Origin: an uncultured Clostridia bacterium
GTDB taxonomy: Bacteria > Bacillota > Clostridia > Oscillospirales > Oscillospiraceae
Direction: 5' to 3'
DNA: 50,576 nt
Assembly: GCA_946186225.1 (NCBI GenBank)
Contig: CAMHMK010000003.1
Span: 1 to 50,576 of the forward strand
Shown: in pieces, positions 7,135 through 15,813 of the stretch
Layout of the letters: every line of letters begins with the position of its first letter
How positions within the stretch are numbered: position 1 is the first letter of the stretch
Program-made: the position numbers and the translations under genes
Notes under the pieces: generated by a model
Database searches by the model: none
What the model was told of the DNA's origin: nothing
Seen by the model: only the letters and a program-made list of their open reading frames with translations

Positions 7135-8072
7135 ACAGCAACCTTCTCCAATTTGCGGTCGATGGCGAAGCGGGCGTCGTCCTCAGGCAGATAGTCCACC
7201 TCGGCGGAGGCCGGGAGCTCCAGCAGTTCCGGATGGGCAAGCAGGTGCTTGACCAGCTTCATGGTCTTGGAATAATAATAGCCGTCTGCGATCCGCTCGT
7301 CAAGGGTGACGCCGAGATTCAGGACCGGTCTGGTGGTGACTGTGCCGTTCGGATGGCACTCCGGGGCCAGGTGGCGCTTACCGATCACGACGAAGCAGGA
7401 GCAGGTGCCCCAGTTGGAGAGGTGATGGTAGCCGGAGTTCAGGTCGATGGAGCCGAGATTCGTCAGGAAGATGGACGAGTAGTTGGGGTCGTCCTTGATC
7501 AGATCGTAGGGAACCTTGCCCTTCTTGTCCAGACGGAACAGGACGCGCATGATCAAGCGAAGGACCCAGCGCGGCAGCTTGAGCAGCTTATCCATGAAGT
7601 AGGTGGAGTTGTCCACGGTGCCTTCCTTGCGCTGGGTGTGAATCTCCTCGCACAGATCGTCGTGCAGCTTGTCGATGTTGGCGTCCCCATCGAACTTGCG
7701 GAAGGCCAGGCCCTCCTCGCTGCGGTCGGAGAACTTCTTCTTGACCACAAAGGCGACGGAGAGGTATTTGCGCTGGTACATGCGATTGCCGGAGATGAAG
7801 CGGTTCATCTTGGGGCGGAGCGTAAATGCCTTGACCACGGCGGAGCAGATAATATGGAAATAGGTGTATTTGTCCGTCGTGCGACCCTCGTTTTTCTTCG
7901 CAAGATACGCTTCAATGGGGCGCAGATCGATCTCCTCGTTGATATAGGCCTCGTTATCTGCGCGGTTGGGATAGAGATATGCCATGAACTGATTCAAGGC
8001 TGGCTCTTTGTTCAGCCAGACGCCGTCAAAACGGTCGCCGCGTTTGATTTTCTCTTTCGTAGCTTTTGGCAC
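7131..8072 (-). CDS. Stand-alone 2-oxoacid dehydrogenase E2/CAT-like acyltransferase
   Basis: 313 aa. It resembles the catalytic domain of dihydrolipoyl acyltransferases and chloramphenicol acetyltransferase, without a lipoyl domain. The C-terminal [17 protein letters not shown] aligns with the E2 catalytic motif DHRxxDG, but the catalytic histidine position holds glutamate. The middle [20 protein letters not shown] matches the E2 substrate-pocket segment. The start is GTG 8072; the ribosome binding site is weak. It lies between the membrane acyltransferase and DUF1653 genes of the operon. It may transfer an acyl group supplied by the acyl-CoA ligase by a modified mechanism, or be a binding protein; activity is unproven. 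Confidence 0.75.
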   Translation of the reverse strand: MPKATKEKIKRGDRFDGVWLNKEPALNQFMAYLYPNRADNEAYINEEIDLRPIEAYLAKKNEGRTTDKYTYFHIICSAVVKAFTLRPKMNRFISGNRMYQRKYLSVAFVVKKKFSDRSEEGLAFRKFDGDANIDKLHDDLCEEIHTQRKEGTVDNSTYFMDKLLKLPRWVLRLIMRVLFRLDKKGKVPYDLIKDDPNYSSIFLTNLGSIDLNSGYHHLSNWGTCSCFVVIGKRHLAPECHPNGTVTTRPVLNLGVTLDERIADGYYYSKTMKLVKHLLAHPELLELPASAEVDYLPEDDARFAIDRKLEKVAV

Positions 8073-8108
8073 AATCGGTCAGCTCTTTTCTATTTATTTA
8101 AAATGGAA

Positions 8109-8822
8109 TTATAGCTGCGAGGAGATCAGCATCATCAAAAGGCCGACGATCGGCAGATGTATGATGAAGATGTACAGGGAGTTTCTGCCGCAGAAGCAGA
8201 AAAAGCGGACAATGGGATTTGCAGTTGAAACGCCGGGCAGACGGGTTGTCTTCTCGCGGTAGAGCAGTCTGCCGAGGACGATGCCGAGGCAGAACCAGCC
8301 GAGATGGGGGACGATCGGGAAATAATCCCCCGAGGAAAAGCCGGGATAGCGCAGGCCGAGGGGAAAGAGCAGGCGGGTCTCCACCAGGGCCGGCTGGGCC
8401 TCCAGCCAGTAGCCGACGACCACGACTGCCAAACCGAACACGCACAGCAGCCAACTTGGCAGCTTTTTGAGCAGCGGAGCGATCATCATGGCGAAGCCGA
8501 GCAGATGCAGGACGCCGAAGCGGATGATCATATCGTCACTCAGCCAGCCGAGAAGGACGCCTGCATAGGAGCCCACCGTCAACACCATGCCGCCGGCAAA
8601 GACGAACAGGCCGCGGCGGAAGCTGTTGGAGCCCAGCGTGGAGGAAAGGCCGGAGAGAATGACGAACAGGGCGCCGCCGTACTGCATCACGTAACCGACA
8701 AGCGGCGGAATGCGGAACAGGCCAAGAATGTTGGCGGTATAATACAGCGTATGCGATATGATGACGCAGAGGATCAGGAAGCCGCGTATGGTGTCGATTT
8801 CCCAAATACGTTCCTTTTTCAT
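8109..8822 (-). CDS. DUF1624/heparan-alpha-glucosaminide N-acetyltransferase-like membrane protein
   Basis: 237 aa integral membrane protein with about seven hydrophobic helices. It opens with RIWEIDTIRGFLILCVIISH, the conserved start of the DUF1624/HGSNAT-YeiB family, which moves acyl groups across the membrane onto sugars. The histidine of ISH is the residue implicated in acyl transfer in HGSNAT. The ATG overlaps the TGA of the acyl-CoA ligase gene, so the two are coupled. Together with the ligase and the glycosyltransferase it suggests acylation of an exported glycan or lipid. Confidence 0.8.
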   Translation of the reverse strand: MKKERIWEIDTIRGFLILCVIISHTLYYTANILGLFRIPPLVGYVMQYGGALFVILSGLSSTLGSNSFRRGLFVFAGGMVLTVGSYAGVLLGWLSDDMIIRFGVLHLLGFAMMIAPLLKKLPSWLLCVFGLAVVVVGYWLEAQPALVETRLLFPLGLRYPGFSSGDYFPIVPHLGWFCLGIVLGRLLYREKTTRLPGVSTANPIVRFFCFCGRNSLYIFIIHLPIVGLLMMLISSQL

Positions 8823-10540
8823 ACTTCCACCTGGGCGTTCGCCTCTTCCTCCAGGACGCGGTAGGCAACCTTGCCGACCAGCGTCTTGGGCAGTTCGGAG
8901 CGGAATTCGATCTCATAGGGCATCGCGTACTTCGCAATATGCTTCCGGCAGTGCTCGAACAGCTCCTGACGGACCTCCTCCGTCGGTTCAATGCCGGGAC
9001 GGAGAACGACGAAGGCCTTGACCTTCTGCATCTTGTACTTGTCCTTGACACCGACCACGCAGGAGAGCAGGACCTTCTCATGGCCGTCGATGATATTCTC
9101 CAGCTGGCTGGGATAAACGTTGTAGCCGGAGGTGATGATCATGCGCTTGATCCGCTGGCGGAAGTAGATGAAGCCGTCGGTATCCATCGCGCCGAGATCG
9201 CCGGTGTGGAGCCAGATGCGGCCGTCGGCGTGACGGCGGAGGGTCTGGGCGGTTTCCTCGGGATTGTCTACATAGCACATCATGACCGAGGGGCCGGAGA
9301 CGCAGATCTCGCCCTCGATGTTGGGGTCGACCTCCTCCAGGGTGCCGGGCTTGACGATCTTGTAGTAGGTATCCGGGAAGGGCACGCCGATGGAGCCGGA
9401 GCGGGCATAGTCCCGCGGCGTCAGGCAGGAGGCCGTGACGCACTCGGTCGTGCCGTAGCCCTCGCGGATCTGAATCTTCGCGTGATGGGCCTTCAGGAAG
9501 TCGTCCACCTTGTGCTTGAGCTCCACGGAGAGTGAGTCGCCGCCGGAGAACATTCCGTCGAGGAAGCTCAGATCGGCATCCTCGAGCAGGTCGGTCCGCA
9601 GCAGGGCCTCAAAGAGCGTCGGAACGCCGGGGACGAAATTGGGCTTCTTCTTGAGCAGGAGCTTGGCATAGGTCTTGACGTTGAACTGCGGGACCAGAAT
9701 GCAGGTCGCCCCGCCGACCAGGGCCGTGTGGATGCCGATGCCGAGGCCGAAGCCGTGGAAGATGGGCATGACGGAGAGCATCCGTTTCCCGTGAATGTCC
9801 TTCAGGCCGGAGGCGGCAATCGTCTGCAGAGCCGTGGCATTGAAGTTGGCGGACGAAAGGAGAATGCCCTTCGTGGTGCCGGTGGTGCCGCCGGAATAGA
9901 GGATGGACGCACCTTCGGTATAGTCGATGGGATGCTCGGGCAGGGCCCCGGTCTTTTTGCCGCCGCGGAGGAAGTCATTCCAGCGGATGTAATCGCCGCC
10001 GGCCGGGAGCTTGGGGATCTTGCGGGCTGCCTTCGTCATCGGATAAAGCAGGTTCAGCGGCGCGGGCAGCTCATCCTTGATCTGCGCGATGACGAGCTTC
10101 GTGGGCTGCTGAAGGTCACCCCGGATCTGATCGATCTTGCCGTAGAACTGGTCCAGGGTCAGGATGGCCTTAGAGTGGGAGAAGTTCAGATAGAAGGCGA
10201 TCTCGCTGGGGGCAGAGAGCGGGTGGATCATATTGGATACCGCACCGATCCGATTGAGGGCGTAGAAGGTATCCAGTGCCTGCGGGCAATTGGGCATGCA
10301 GATCGTGAAGCGGTCCCCTTTCCCGATGCCCAGCGTAATCAGGGCTTTGGCGACGCGGTCGATACGCGCCATGAACTGTGCATAGGTGACGTTCTTGCCC
10401 ATGAATTCATAGGCGACGTCGTTCGGATATTTCACCGCAGCCGCGCGAACGAGCTCATAGATCGTCTTTGCGGGATAATTCAGCGTACGGGGCATGTCTC
10501 CGTAGAAATTGAACCAGGGTGCGCTTGCAGAAAGACCCAT
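8819..10540 (-). CDS. AMP-binding acyl-CoA synthetase (long-chain fatty acid-CoA ligase-like)
   Basis: 573 aa, normal length for the ANL superfamily. It activates a carboxylic acid with ATP to an acyl-adenylate and then a CoA thioester. Motifs in order: A3 SILYSGGTTGTTKG, A5 GYGTTECVTAS, A7/A8 LHTGDLGAMDTDGFIYF with RIKRMIITSGYNVYP, and the A10 lysine in LPKTLVGKVAYR. It starts at ATG 10540 with AAGGGAAG upstream, and a consensus promoter (10580-10608) lies 40 bp before it. It is the first gene of the seven-gene operon. The substrate is probably a medium- or long-chain fatty acid; the exact chain cannot be inferred. Confidence 0.88.
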   Translation of the reverse strand: MGLSASAPWFNFYGDMPRTLNYPAKTIYELVRAAAVKYPNDVAYEFMGKNVTYAQFMARIDRVAKALITLGIGKGDRFTICMPNCPQALDTFYALNRIGAVSNMIHPLSAPSEIAFYLNFSHSKAILTLDQFYGKIDQIRGDLQQPTKLVIAQIKDELPAPLNLLYPMTKAARKIPKLPAGGDYIRWNDFLRGGKKTGALPEHPIDYTEGASILYSGGTTGTTKGILLSSANFNATALQTIAASGLKDIHGKRMLSVMPIFHGFGLGIGIHTALVGGATCILVPQFNVKTYAKLLLKKKPNFVPGVPTLFEALLRTDLLEDADLSFLDGMFSGGDSLSVELKHKVDDFLKAHHAKIQIREGYGTTECVTASCLTPRDYARSGSIGVPFPDTYYKIVKPGTLEEVDPNIEGEICVSGPSVMMCYVDNPEETAQTLRRHADGRIWLHTGDLGAMDTDGFIYFRQRIKRMIITSGYNVYPSQLENIIDGHEKVLLSCVVGVKDKYKMQKVKAFVVLRPGIEPTEEVRQELFEHCRKHIAKYAMPYEIEFRSELPKTLVGKVAYRVLEEEANAQVEV

Positions 10541-10579
10541 TTCTTAACTTCCCTTCTGAACGATTGTTTCTAAGCAAAT

Positions 10580-10608
10580 ATTATACAATATAGTATGCAG
10601 AAATGCAA
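10580..10608 (-). promoter_or_regulatory. Promoter of the acyl-CoA ligase operon
   Basis: Minus strand TTGCAT (10608-10603), 17-bp spacer, TATAAT (10585-10580). It lies 40 bp upstream of the ligase ATG. Confidence 0.8.
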
Positions 10609-10635
10609 GAAAAATTGAAAAAGAAGTCGAAAGCT

Positions 10636-11802
10636 TCACCCGTGGACTAAGAGTCGGGCAAGGGCCGGTCTGCGAACCTGCATGGCGCCCTTCGGACAGA
10701 ACTCCTGGCAGCAGAAGCAGCGGATGCAGGCGCTTCGGTCGATCTTCGGCTTGCCCGCTGCCATGCGGATTGCCTTGGCCGGGCAGACCTGCTCGCACTT
10801 CCGGCAGCCGACGCATGCGCTCTTCTCCACGCCGGGACGGGCGGCAATGTAGCGCTGCAGGAAGCCGCTGAACAGCTGGCCGGCCTTGCCATGGAACATA
10901 TTCTGAAACTGGAGTCCGTTGCGCTCCGTGATGGTTCTAAAATCAGGACAGATAAAGTCCCGCCAAGCGCCGGAGATCTCCAACGCATCCGGATCGTCCG
11001 CGCAGAGGCCTCTGGCCTGCGCCGCGCAGAGTGTCGGGACCGTAGCCGGATCGAGACCGATCAACTTTGCGCAGACCAGGTCGATGCTGTGAGGATTTCT
11101 CCCACCAAGGACCAGGCCGACCGGCTTTGGGTCCCCTGCGGTGGGTCCGTTGCCTTCCATGGCGACCACGGCGTCCACCAAGTGCAGCTGCGGCTTCCAG
11201 AACTCATCCAGATCGACCAGCATATTTGCAAAGTCCTCCGGATTCGGGTAGCGGAAATGATACTCCGGCTTCATCGTGCCCGGAATCGTGCCGAAGAGGT
11301 TCTTGGCTGCTGCAGACAGACCCATCATTCCGTGGGACTTGAGCTTGCAGAAGTTGATGATCCCATCGCAGTGCAGGAGCCATTCGGTCACGGTGGCAGT
11401 CTTCGCAAGCTTCGCCTCGGGCAGCTCCACTTCTTTGGTCCCGAAGTTGGAATTGAGGACCGCGCCGACGGTATCCATTCCGGTGGCGTGGTAGATGCGG
11501 TTGACGTAGACCGCGGTATAGAGGCCGCCTGGGCTGTCGCCGATGACAGGCTCCGCACCGCGGGCCTTGACCATCTCCACAAGGGCCCGCAGCAGCTCCG
11601 GATGGGTGGTCGCGGCAGCATCGGGCTTCATGCCGGCGACCAGATTCGCTTTGATGCCGATTCGCATGCCCGGACGGACCCAGTCGAGACCGCCGAACGC
11701 CTCCACGACCTGTTCCAGGGCCGCCCTGCAGTCTGCCGGATCATAGGACGGGCAGCGGGCAAGGACAACGTCCGGGGCTTTTGCTTTGTTCACGTTCATC
11801 AT
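10636..11802 (-). CDS. DUF362 protein with C-terminal 2[4Fe-4S] ferredoxin domain
   Basis: 388 aa. Residues up to about 320 form the DUF362 domain (GMRIGIKANLVAGMKPDAA..., CDGIINFCKLKSHGMMGLS, AAKNLFGTIPG). The end carries two ferredoxin motifs, CVGCRKCEQVCP and CIRCFCCQEFCP, each a CxxCxxCxxxCP set that can hold a 4Fe-4S cluster. DUF362 proteins are widespread in anaerobes and presumably carry out electron transfer; the reaction is not known. Two adjacent ATGs follow AGTAGGAG; the first has 5-nt spacing and the second 8 nt. No terminator separates it from the ligase operon downstream, but that operon has its own promoter. Confidence 0.85.
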   Translation of the reverse strand: MMNVNKAKAPDVVLARCPSYDPADCRAALEQVVEAFGGLDWVRPGMRIGIKANLVAGMKPDAAATTHPELLRALVEMVKARGAEPVIGDSPGGLYTAVYVNRIYHATGMDTVGAVLNSNFGTKEVELPEAKLAKTATVTEWLLHCDGIINFCKLKSHGMMGLSAAAKNLFGTIPGTMKPEYHFRYPNPEDFANMLVDLDEFWKPQLHLVDAVVAMEGNGPTAGDPKPVGLVLGGRNPHSIDLVCAKLIGLDPATVPTLCAAQARGLCADDPDALEISGAWRDFICPDFRTITERNGLQFQNMFHGKAGQLFSGFLQRYIAARPGVEKSACVGCRKCEQVCPAKAIRMAAGKPKIDRSACIRCFCCQEFCPKGAMQVRRPALARLLVHG

Positions 11803-11870
11803 ACAGACTCCTACTCTCTGTCATTTCCGCCGCAGCTGCTGCGCGGACGGAATCAAGCTGATTTTTGTTC

Positions 11871-11899
11871 ATTGTACTATGGCAGAATCCGAAAAGCAA
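11871..11899 (-). promoter_or_regulatory. Promoter of the DUF362-ferredoxin gene
   Basis: Minus strand TTGCTT (11899-11894), 17-bp spacer, TACAAT (11876-11871), about 70 bp upstream of the start codon. Confidence 0.65.
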
Positions 11900-11996
11900 G
11901 AGTGGATCTCCGCACGGCAGAAAATCCCTGCGGCGGGAGTCGTGTTTTTGCCGGATCAGCCGTCGCATTCTGTTTGTCGGTCGGGCCGGATGCAGC

Positions 11997-12038
11997 AAAA
12001 CCGACTGAAGCAGACGTTTTGCCTTGCCTCAGTCGGTT
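11997..12038 (-). terminator. Terminator after the CBS-domain gene
   Basis: AACCGACTGA (11999-12008) pairs with TCAGTCGGTT (12029-12038). On the minus strand the stem ends in TTTT. It lies 45 nt past the CBS gene stop. Confidence 0.7.
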
Positions 12039-12082
12039 TCGGATTCGTTGGAGCGCCCGGCATAGACCGGACCGATTCTGTT

Positions 12083-12496
12083 TCAGACCTCGATTCCGAG
12101 GGACTTCATGTATTCACGGAGGATGGATCTCCGGGTGACAATTCCGATAAAGGTGCCGCGGTCATCGACCACGGGAACAAAGTTCTGCACCAGAACCTTC
12201 TTCATGAGCTCGTTTCCTTCGGTGGAGATGGAGACAGGGGTATTATCCCTGCTGTGCGCGATCTCCATAATATTGTGCGTCTCAGCCTCCTTTAAATCCA
12301 TGTTGCAGAGATTCTTCATGGCCCAGAGCAGATCGCCCTCAGTCAAAGTCCCACGGTACTGGCCGTTCTCCTTGTTGATGATCGGCAGGGCGGAGAAACC
12401 GGAAATCTCCAGCCGTTCCAGCGCCTCACGAATGGATTCGTCATCATAGAGGAGTTCGCAGTTGGCCTTGGGGGTCAAATAAAACAGGATGTTCAA
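12083..12496 (-). CDS. Tandem CBS-domain protein
   Basis: 137 aa made of two CBS motifs, a module that binds adenine nucleotides as a regulator. Motif ends visible are FSALPIINKENGQYRGTLTE with GDLLWAM (CBS1) and NFVPVVDDRGTFIGIVTRRS (CBS2). The track start (ATG 12535) has no good ribosome binding site. The TTG at 12496 is preceded by AAGGGGG with 7-nt spacing and gives a protein starting MNILFYLTPK, as usual for these stand-alone CBS pairs, so it is preferred. It is monocistronic, with terminators on both sides. Its partner is unknown. Confidence 0.8.
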   Translation of the reverse strand: MNILFYLTPKANCELLYDDESIREALERLEISGFSALPIINKENGQYRGTLTEGDLLWAMKNLCNMDLKEAETHNIMEIAHSRDNTPVSISTEGNELMKKVLVQNFVPVVDDRGTFIGIVTRRSILREYMKSLGIEV

Positions 12497-12622
12497 GCAG
12501 TCGCCCCCTTCTGGATCTTTATTTGGTATTCCCATGATGATTCTTCATGGAGGATCACCGTGCTTCGCATCCTTTTCCGCTTCTATCATACCACGAACTT
12601 ATTACAGTAATGTGAATTTTTC

Positions 12623-12656
12623 AAAAAGACGCCTGAAAAAATTCAGGCGTCTTTTT
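12623..12656 (-). terminator. Terminator of the trmL-pgk-tpiA operon
   Basis: A 15-bp perfect stem AAAAAGACGCCTGAA/TTCAGGCGTCTTTTT with a 4-nt loop lies 18 nt beyond the tpiA stop. On the minus strand it ends in five T residues. Confidence 0.9.
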
Positions 12657-12674
12657 TGGCTATTTTACACAAAG

Positions 12675-13448
12675 TTATTCGATGGCAGTCGCAGTTTCAA
12701 CAATCTGAATCAATTTTTCCGGAACCAGAGAGGCGCCGCCGATCAAACCGCCGTCGATATCGGGCTGCATCAACAGCTCCCGGGCGTTTTTTTCGTTCAT
12801 GCTGCCGCCGTAAAGAATGACGGTCGCGCGCGCCGTGCGGGCGTCGTACAGCTTGCGAATCAGCGTGCGGATGTGGGCGCAGACGGCCTCCGCCTGCTCG
12901 GGCGTGGCGGTCCTGCCGGTTCCGATCGCCCAGATCGGCTCGTAGGCGATGACCAGCTTGCGCACAGAACGGTCGTCCAGGCCCTGAAGGGCATATTTCA
13001 GTTGCATGGAAATCCATTCCTCGGTCACACCGACCTCACGCTGCTCCAGGCTCTCGCCGCAGCAGACAATGGGGGTCATGCCCGCATCCAGGACCGCCTG
13101 GAGCTTATTGCGAACGTCCCGATCCGTCTCGCCCATGGCGCGGCGCTCGGAATGGCCCAGAATGACGTATTTGCAGCTTGCATCCACCAGCATGGAGGCA
13201 GAGATCTCACCGGTATAGGCCCCGGCGGGATTGGCGTTACAGTTCTCCGCACCGATGCAGACGCGGGTCTCGCGAAGGGTCCGTACTGCCGCAGGAATGC
13301 AGACTGCGGGAAGGCAAATGGCGACGTCGCAGCCCCGCCCCTTGGGAAGAAGCTCCCGGAGCCGGGTCATATAGGCCCGCGTCTCGGAGGGCGTTTTGTT
13401 CATCTTCCAATTGCCGGCAATCAGCGGTCTGCGGTATTTTCTGTTCAT
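12675..13448 (-). CDS. tpiA: Triosephosphate isomerase
   Basis: 257 aa, full length. Interconverts dihydroxyacetone phosphate and glyceraldehyde 3-phosphate in glycolysis. All catalytic landmarks are visible: Lys in GNWKMNK near residue 15, His in VILGHSERR, Glu in AYEPIWAIGTGRTA, and the phosphate-binding GGSMNEKN and LIGGASL loops. It lies 5 nt downstream of pgk, so the two glycolytic enzymes are made from one message. Confidence 0.97.
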   Translation of the reverse strand: MNRKYRRPLIAGNWKMNKTPSETRAYMTRLRELLPKGRGCDVAICLPAVCIPAAVRTLRETRVCIGAENCNANPAGAYTGEISASMLVDASCKYVILGHSERRAMGETDRDVRNKLQAVLDAGMTPIVCCGESLEQREVGVTEEWISMQLKYALQGLDDRSVRKLVIAYEPIWAIGTGRTATPEQAEAVCAHIRTLIRKLYDARTARATVILYGGSMNEKNARELLMQPDIDGGLIGGASLVPEKLIQIVETATAIE

Positions 13449-13453
13449 GCGGT

Positions 13454-14653
13454 TTATTTATCCTCCAGGCAGGCAATGCCGGGCAGCTCCAGGCCCTCCA
13501 GGAATTCCAGGGAAGCGCCGCCGCCGGTGGAGATGTGCGTGATCTTGTCGGCAAAGCCGAGCTGCTCGCAGGCAGCGGCCGAGTCGCCGCCGCCAACGAT
13601 GGTGACAGCCTCAGAGTCCGCCAGCGCCTGGGCAACAGCGATGGTGCCCTTGGCCAGGGTCGGGTTCTCAAACACGCCCATGGGGCCGTTCCAGACAACG
13701 GTCTTGGCGCTCTTGACGGCGTCGGCAAAGAGCTCGCGGGTCTTCTCGCCGATATCCAGACCCATCACGTCGTCGCCGATCTCTTCGGCGGCCACGGTGC
13801 AGACCTCAACTGGCCCGTCGATGGGGTCGGGGAAGGACTTGGCAACCACGGTGTCGACCGGAAGCAGGAGCTTGACGCCCTTTTCTTCGGCCTTCTTCAT
13901 CATGTCACGGCAGTAGTCGAGCTTCTCGGCATCCAGCAGGGACTTGCCGACCTTGCAGCCCTTGGCGGCCAGGAAGGTATAGGCCATGCCGCCGCCGATG
14001 ATCAGGGTGTCGACCTTCTCCAGAAGGTTGTTGATAACGTTCAGCTTGTCGGAGACCTTGGCGCCGCCCAGGATGGCGACGAAGGGACGCTCGGGATCGG
14101 CCAGAGCCTTGCCCATGATGCCGACTTCCTTGGCGATCAGATATCCGCAGTAGGCGGGCAGATAATCGGCCACGCCGGCTGTGGAGGAATGGGCTCTGTG
14201 GGCAGTGCCGAAGGCGTCGTTGACAAAGATGTCGGCCAGTTCGGCCAACTTCTTGCTGAGCTCGGGGTCGTTCTTGGTCTCGCCCTTCTCGAAGCGGGTG
14301 TTCTCAAGCAGCATGACGTCGCCGTCCTGAAGCTCGGAAGCCAGACGGTGGGCGTCTTCGCCGGCCACGTCCTTGGCCATACGGACCTTGACGCCGAGCA
14401 GCTCGCTCAGGCGATCGGCGACAACCTTCAGGCTCAGCTCAGGCTTGTATTCACCCTTGGGCTTGCCCATGTGGGAGCAGAGGATGACGCGGGCGCCGTG
14501 CTCGCGCAGATAGTTGATCGTGGGCAGGGCGGCAACAATACGCTTGTCAGAGGTAATCTTGCCTTCCTTCGTCGGAACATTGAAATCGCAGCGGCACAGG
14601 ACCCGCTTGCCGCGGACTTCCACATCTTCAACGGATTTCTTGTTGTAGTTCAT
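13454..14653 (-). CDS. pgk: Phosphoglycerate kinase
   Basis: 399 aa. Transfers phosphate from 1,3-bisphosphoglycerate to ADP. Motifs: [20 protein letters not shown] at the N-terminus, [20 protein letters not shown], the hinge [11 protein letters not shown], and the nucleotide-binding NGPMGVFE and [13 protein letters not shown]. The ATG at 14653 is used because GGAGGG lies 6 nt upstream; the GTG start in the track adds 17 residues of intergenic sequence. It is the middle gene of trmL-pgk-tpiA. Confidence 0.97.
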   Translation of the reverse strand: MNYNKKSVEDVEVRGKRVLCRCDFNVPTKEGKITSDKRIVAALPTINYLREHGARVILCSHMGKPKGEYKPELSLKVVADRLSELLGVKVRMAKDVAGEDAHRLASELQDGDVMLLENTRFEKGETKNDPELSKKLAELADIFVNDAFGTAHRAHSSTAGVADYLPAYCGYLIAKEVGIMGKALADPERPFVAILGGAKVSDKLNVINNLLEKVDTLIIGGGMAYTFLAAKGCKVGKSLLDAEKLDYCRDMMKKAEEKGVKLLLPVDTVVAKSFPDPIDGPVEVCTVAAEEIGDDVMGLDIGEKTRELFADAVKSAKTVVWNGPMGVFENPTLAKGTIAVAQALADSEAVTIVGGGDSAAACEQLGFADKITHISTGGGASLEFLEGLELPGIACLEDK

Positions 14654-14684
14654 CGATGACCCTCCAAAATAGTAAATTAAGTAG

Positions 14685-15203
14685 TTATGGATTATGCGAT
14701 CCACCGTCCGGTGGGAGCTTACGATCTTTCATGCTTCCCCAGCCCTGAAGACCCGGGAAGGCTTGCTGCCGCAGGGCCTCATAGACCGTTACGGCAACGG
14801 AATTTGCAAGATTGAGGGACCGCGCGTCGGCGATCATCGGAATCTTGACGCAGGCTTCGCGATGGGCATAGAGGAAGTCCTCGGGCAGGCCACGGGTTTC
14901 CGGACCGAAAAAGAGGTAGCAATCTGCCGCAAACTCGGCCTCGGTATAGGTCCGCGGCGCCTTGGTGGATAGAAGCCACATCTGTCCGACGCGGTTTCGG
15001 GCGAAGAAATCATCTATGTTTTCGTAGACCCGGACGTCCACCAGATGCCAGTAGTCCAGACCGGCACGCTTGACCTGGCGGTCAGAGATATCGAAGCCCA
15101 AGGGCTTGATCAGGTGCAGGCGGCTGCCGGTAGCCGCGCAGGTGCGGGCGATATTACCGGTATTCTGGGGAATCTCCGGTTGGTAAAGTACAACGTTCAG
15201 CAT
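14685..15203 (-). CDS. trmL: tRNA (cytidine/uridine-34 2'-O)-methyltransferase
   Basis: 172 aa SPOUT-fold enzyme that methylates the wobble ribose of leucine tRNAs with SAM. Family features are [20 protein letters not shown] at the start, FGPETRGLP, and the knot-forming [18 protein letters not shown]. It lies 31 nt before pgk with a promoter upstream at 15231-15259, so it probably leads the glycolytic operon. Confidence 0.93.
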   Translation of the reverse strand: MLNVVLYQPEIPQNTGNIARTCAATGSRLHLIKPLGFDISDRQVKRAGLDYWHLVDVRVYENIDDFFARNRVGQMWLLSTKAPRTYTEAEFAADCYLFFGPETRGLPEDFLYAHREACVKIPMIADARSLNLANSVAVTVYEALRQQAFPGLQGWGSMKDRKLPPDGGSHNP

Positions 15204-15230
15204 ACGGACCTCGGGGAAGGACTTTTTGGT

Positions 15231-15259
15231 ATTTTACCCGTTTTATCCGCGAAAAGCAA
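15231..15259 (-). promoter_or_regulatory. Promoter of trmL-pgk-tpiA
   Basis: Minus strand TTGCTT (15259-15254), 17-bp spacer, TAAAAT (15236-15231), 28 bp upstream of the trmL start codon. Confidence 0.65.
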
Positions 15260-15294
15260 CACAAATCTGAAATTTCGGCGGAATGAAAGGGTTT

Positions 15295-15798
15295 TTACAG
15301 CGGCAGGGGTTTCGTATTGGTATATTCCACAAAACGGAAGGGCGTCCGGCCCTCCACCTGGGTCGGCTGGATGGAAGACACGAACCAGTGATCCAGGTGG
15401 TTCAGGTTCGGGAAGAACTTGTCCGCCTTGAGCTCGGAGTAGTTGAAGGTCACATAGGCTTTCTCGCAGTGGGGAACGAGAAGCTGATAGACGCTCTCGC
15501 CGCCGATGACCCAGAGGTTCTCGCTGTAGCGGTCGCGGAGCAGGGATTTCAGCTCGTCCACGCTGTGGCAGACGATGGCACCTTCCACAGTGAGATTCGT
15601 ATCGTGCGTCAGGATGATGTTTTCCCGCTCGGGCAGGGGGCGGGCGTTCGGGAAGGTTTCAAGGGTCTTGCGTCCGTAGATGACGGTCTTGTGGATGGTC
15701 AGCTCGCGGAATCGATGAAGGTCGGTGGGGATGGAGACGAGCAGCTTGCCGTTCTTGCCGATGCCCCAGTGTGAGGTGACGTTAACAATGGCATTCAT
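15295..15798 (-). CDS. folA: Dihydrofolate reductase
   Basis: 167 aa. Reduces dihydrofolate with NADPH and regenerates the cofactor consumed by ThyA, encoded just upstream (15-nt gap). The catalytic acidic residue is kept in SIPTDLHRF, the NADPH-binding IYGRKTLETF and LWVIGGESVYQLL are present, and AYVTF matches the C-terminal strand. Unusually, the canonical PW before the NLPxD motif is replaced (GKLLVSIPTD), so the Trp that lines the active site in E. coli DHFR is Val here. That could change antifolate binding. Confidence 0.92.
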   Translation of the reverse strand: MNAIVNVTSHWGIGKNGKLLVSIPTDLHRFRELTIHKTVIYGRKTLETFPNARPLPERENIILTHDTNLTVEGAIVCHSVDELKSLLRDRYSENLWVIGGESVYQLLVPHCEKAYVTFNYSELKADKFFPNLNHLDHWFVSSIQPTQVEGRTPFRFVEYTNTKPLPL

Positions 15799-15813
15799 GG
15801 ATGATTATCTCTC

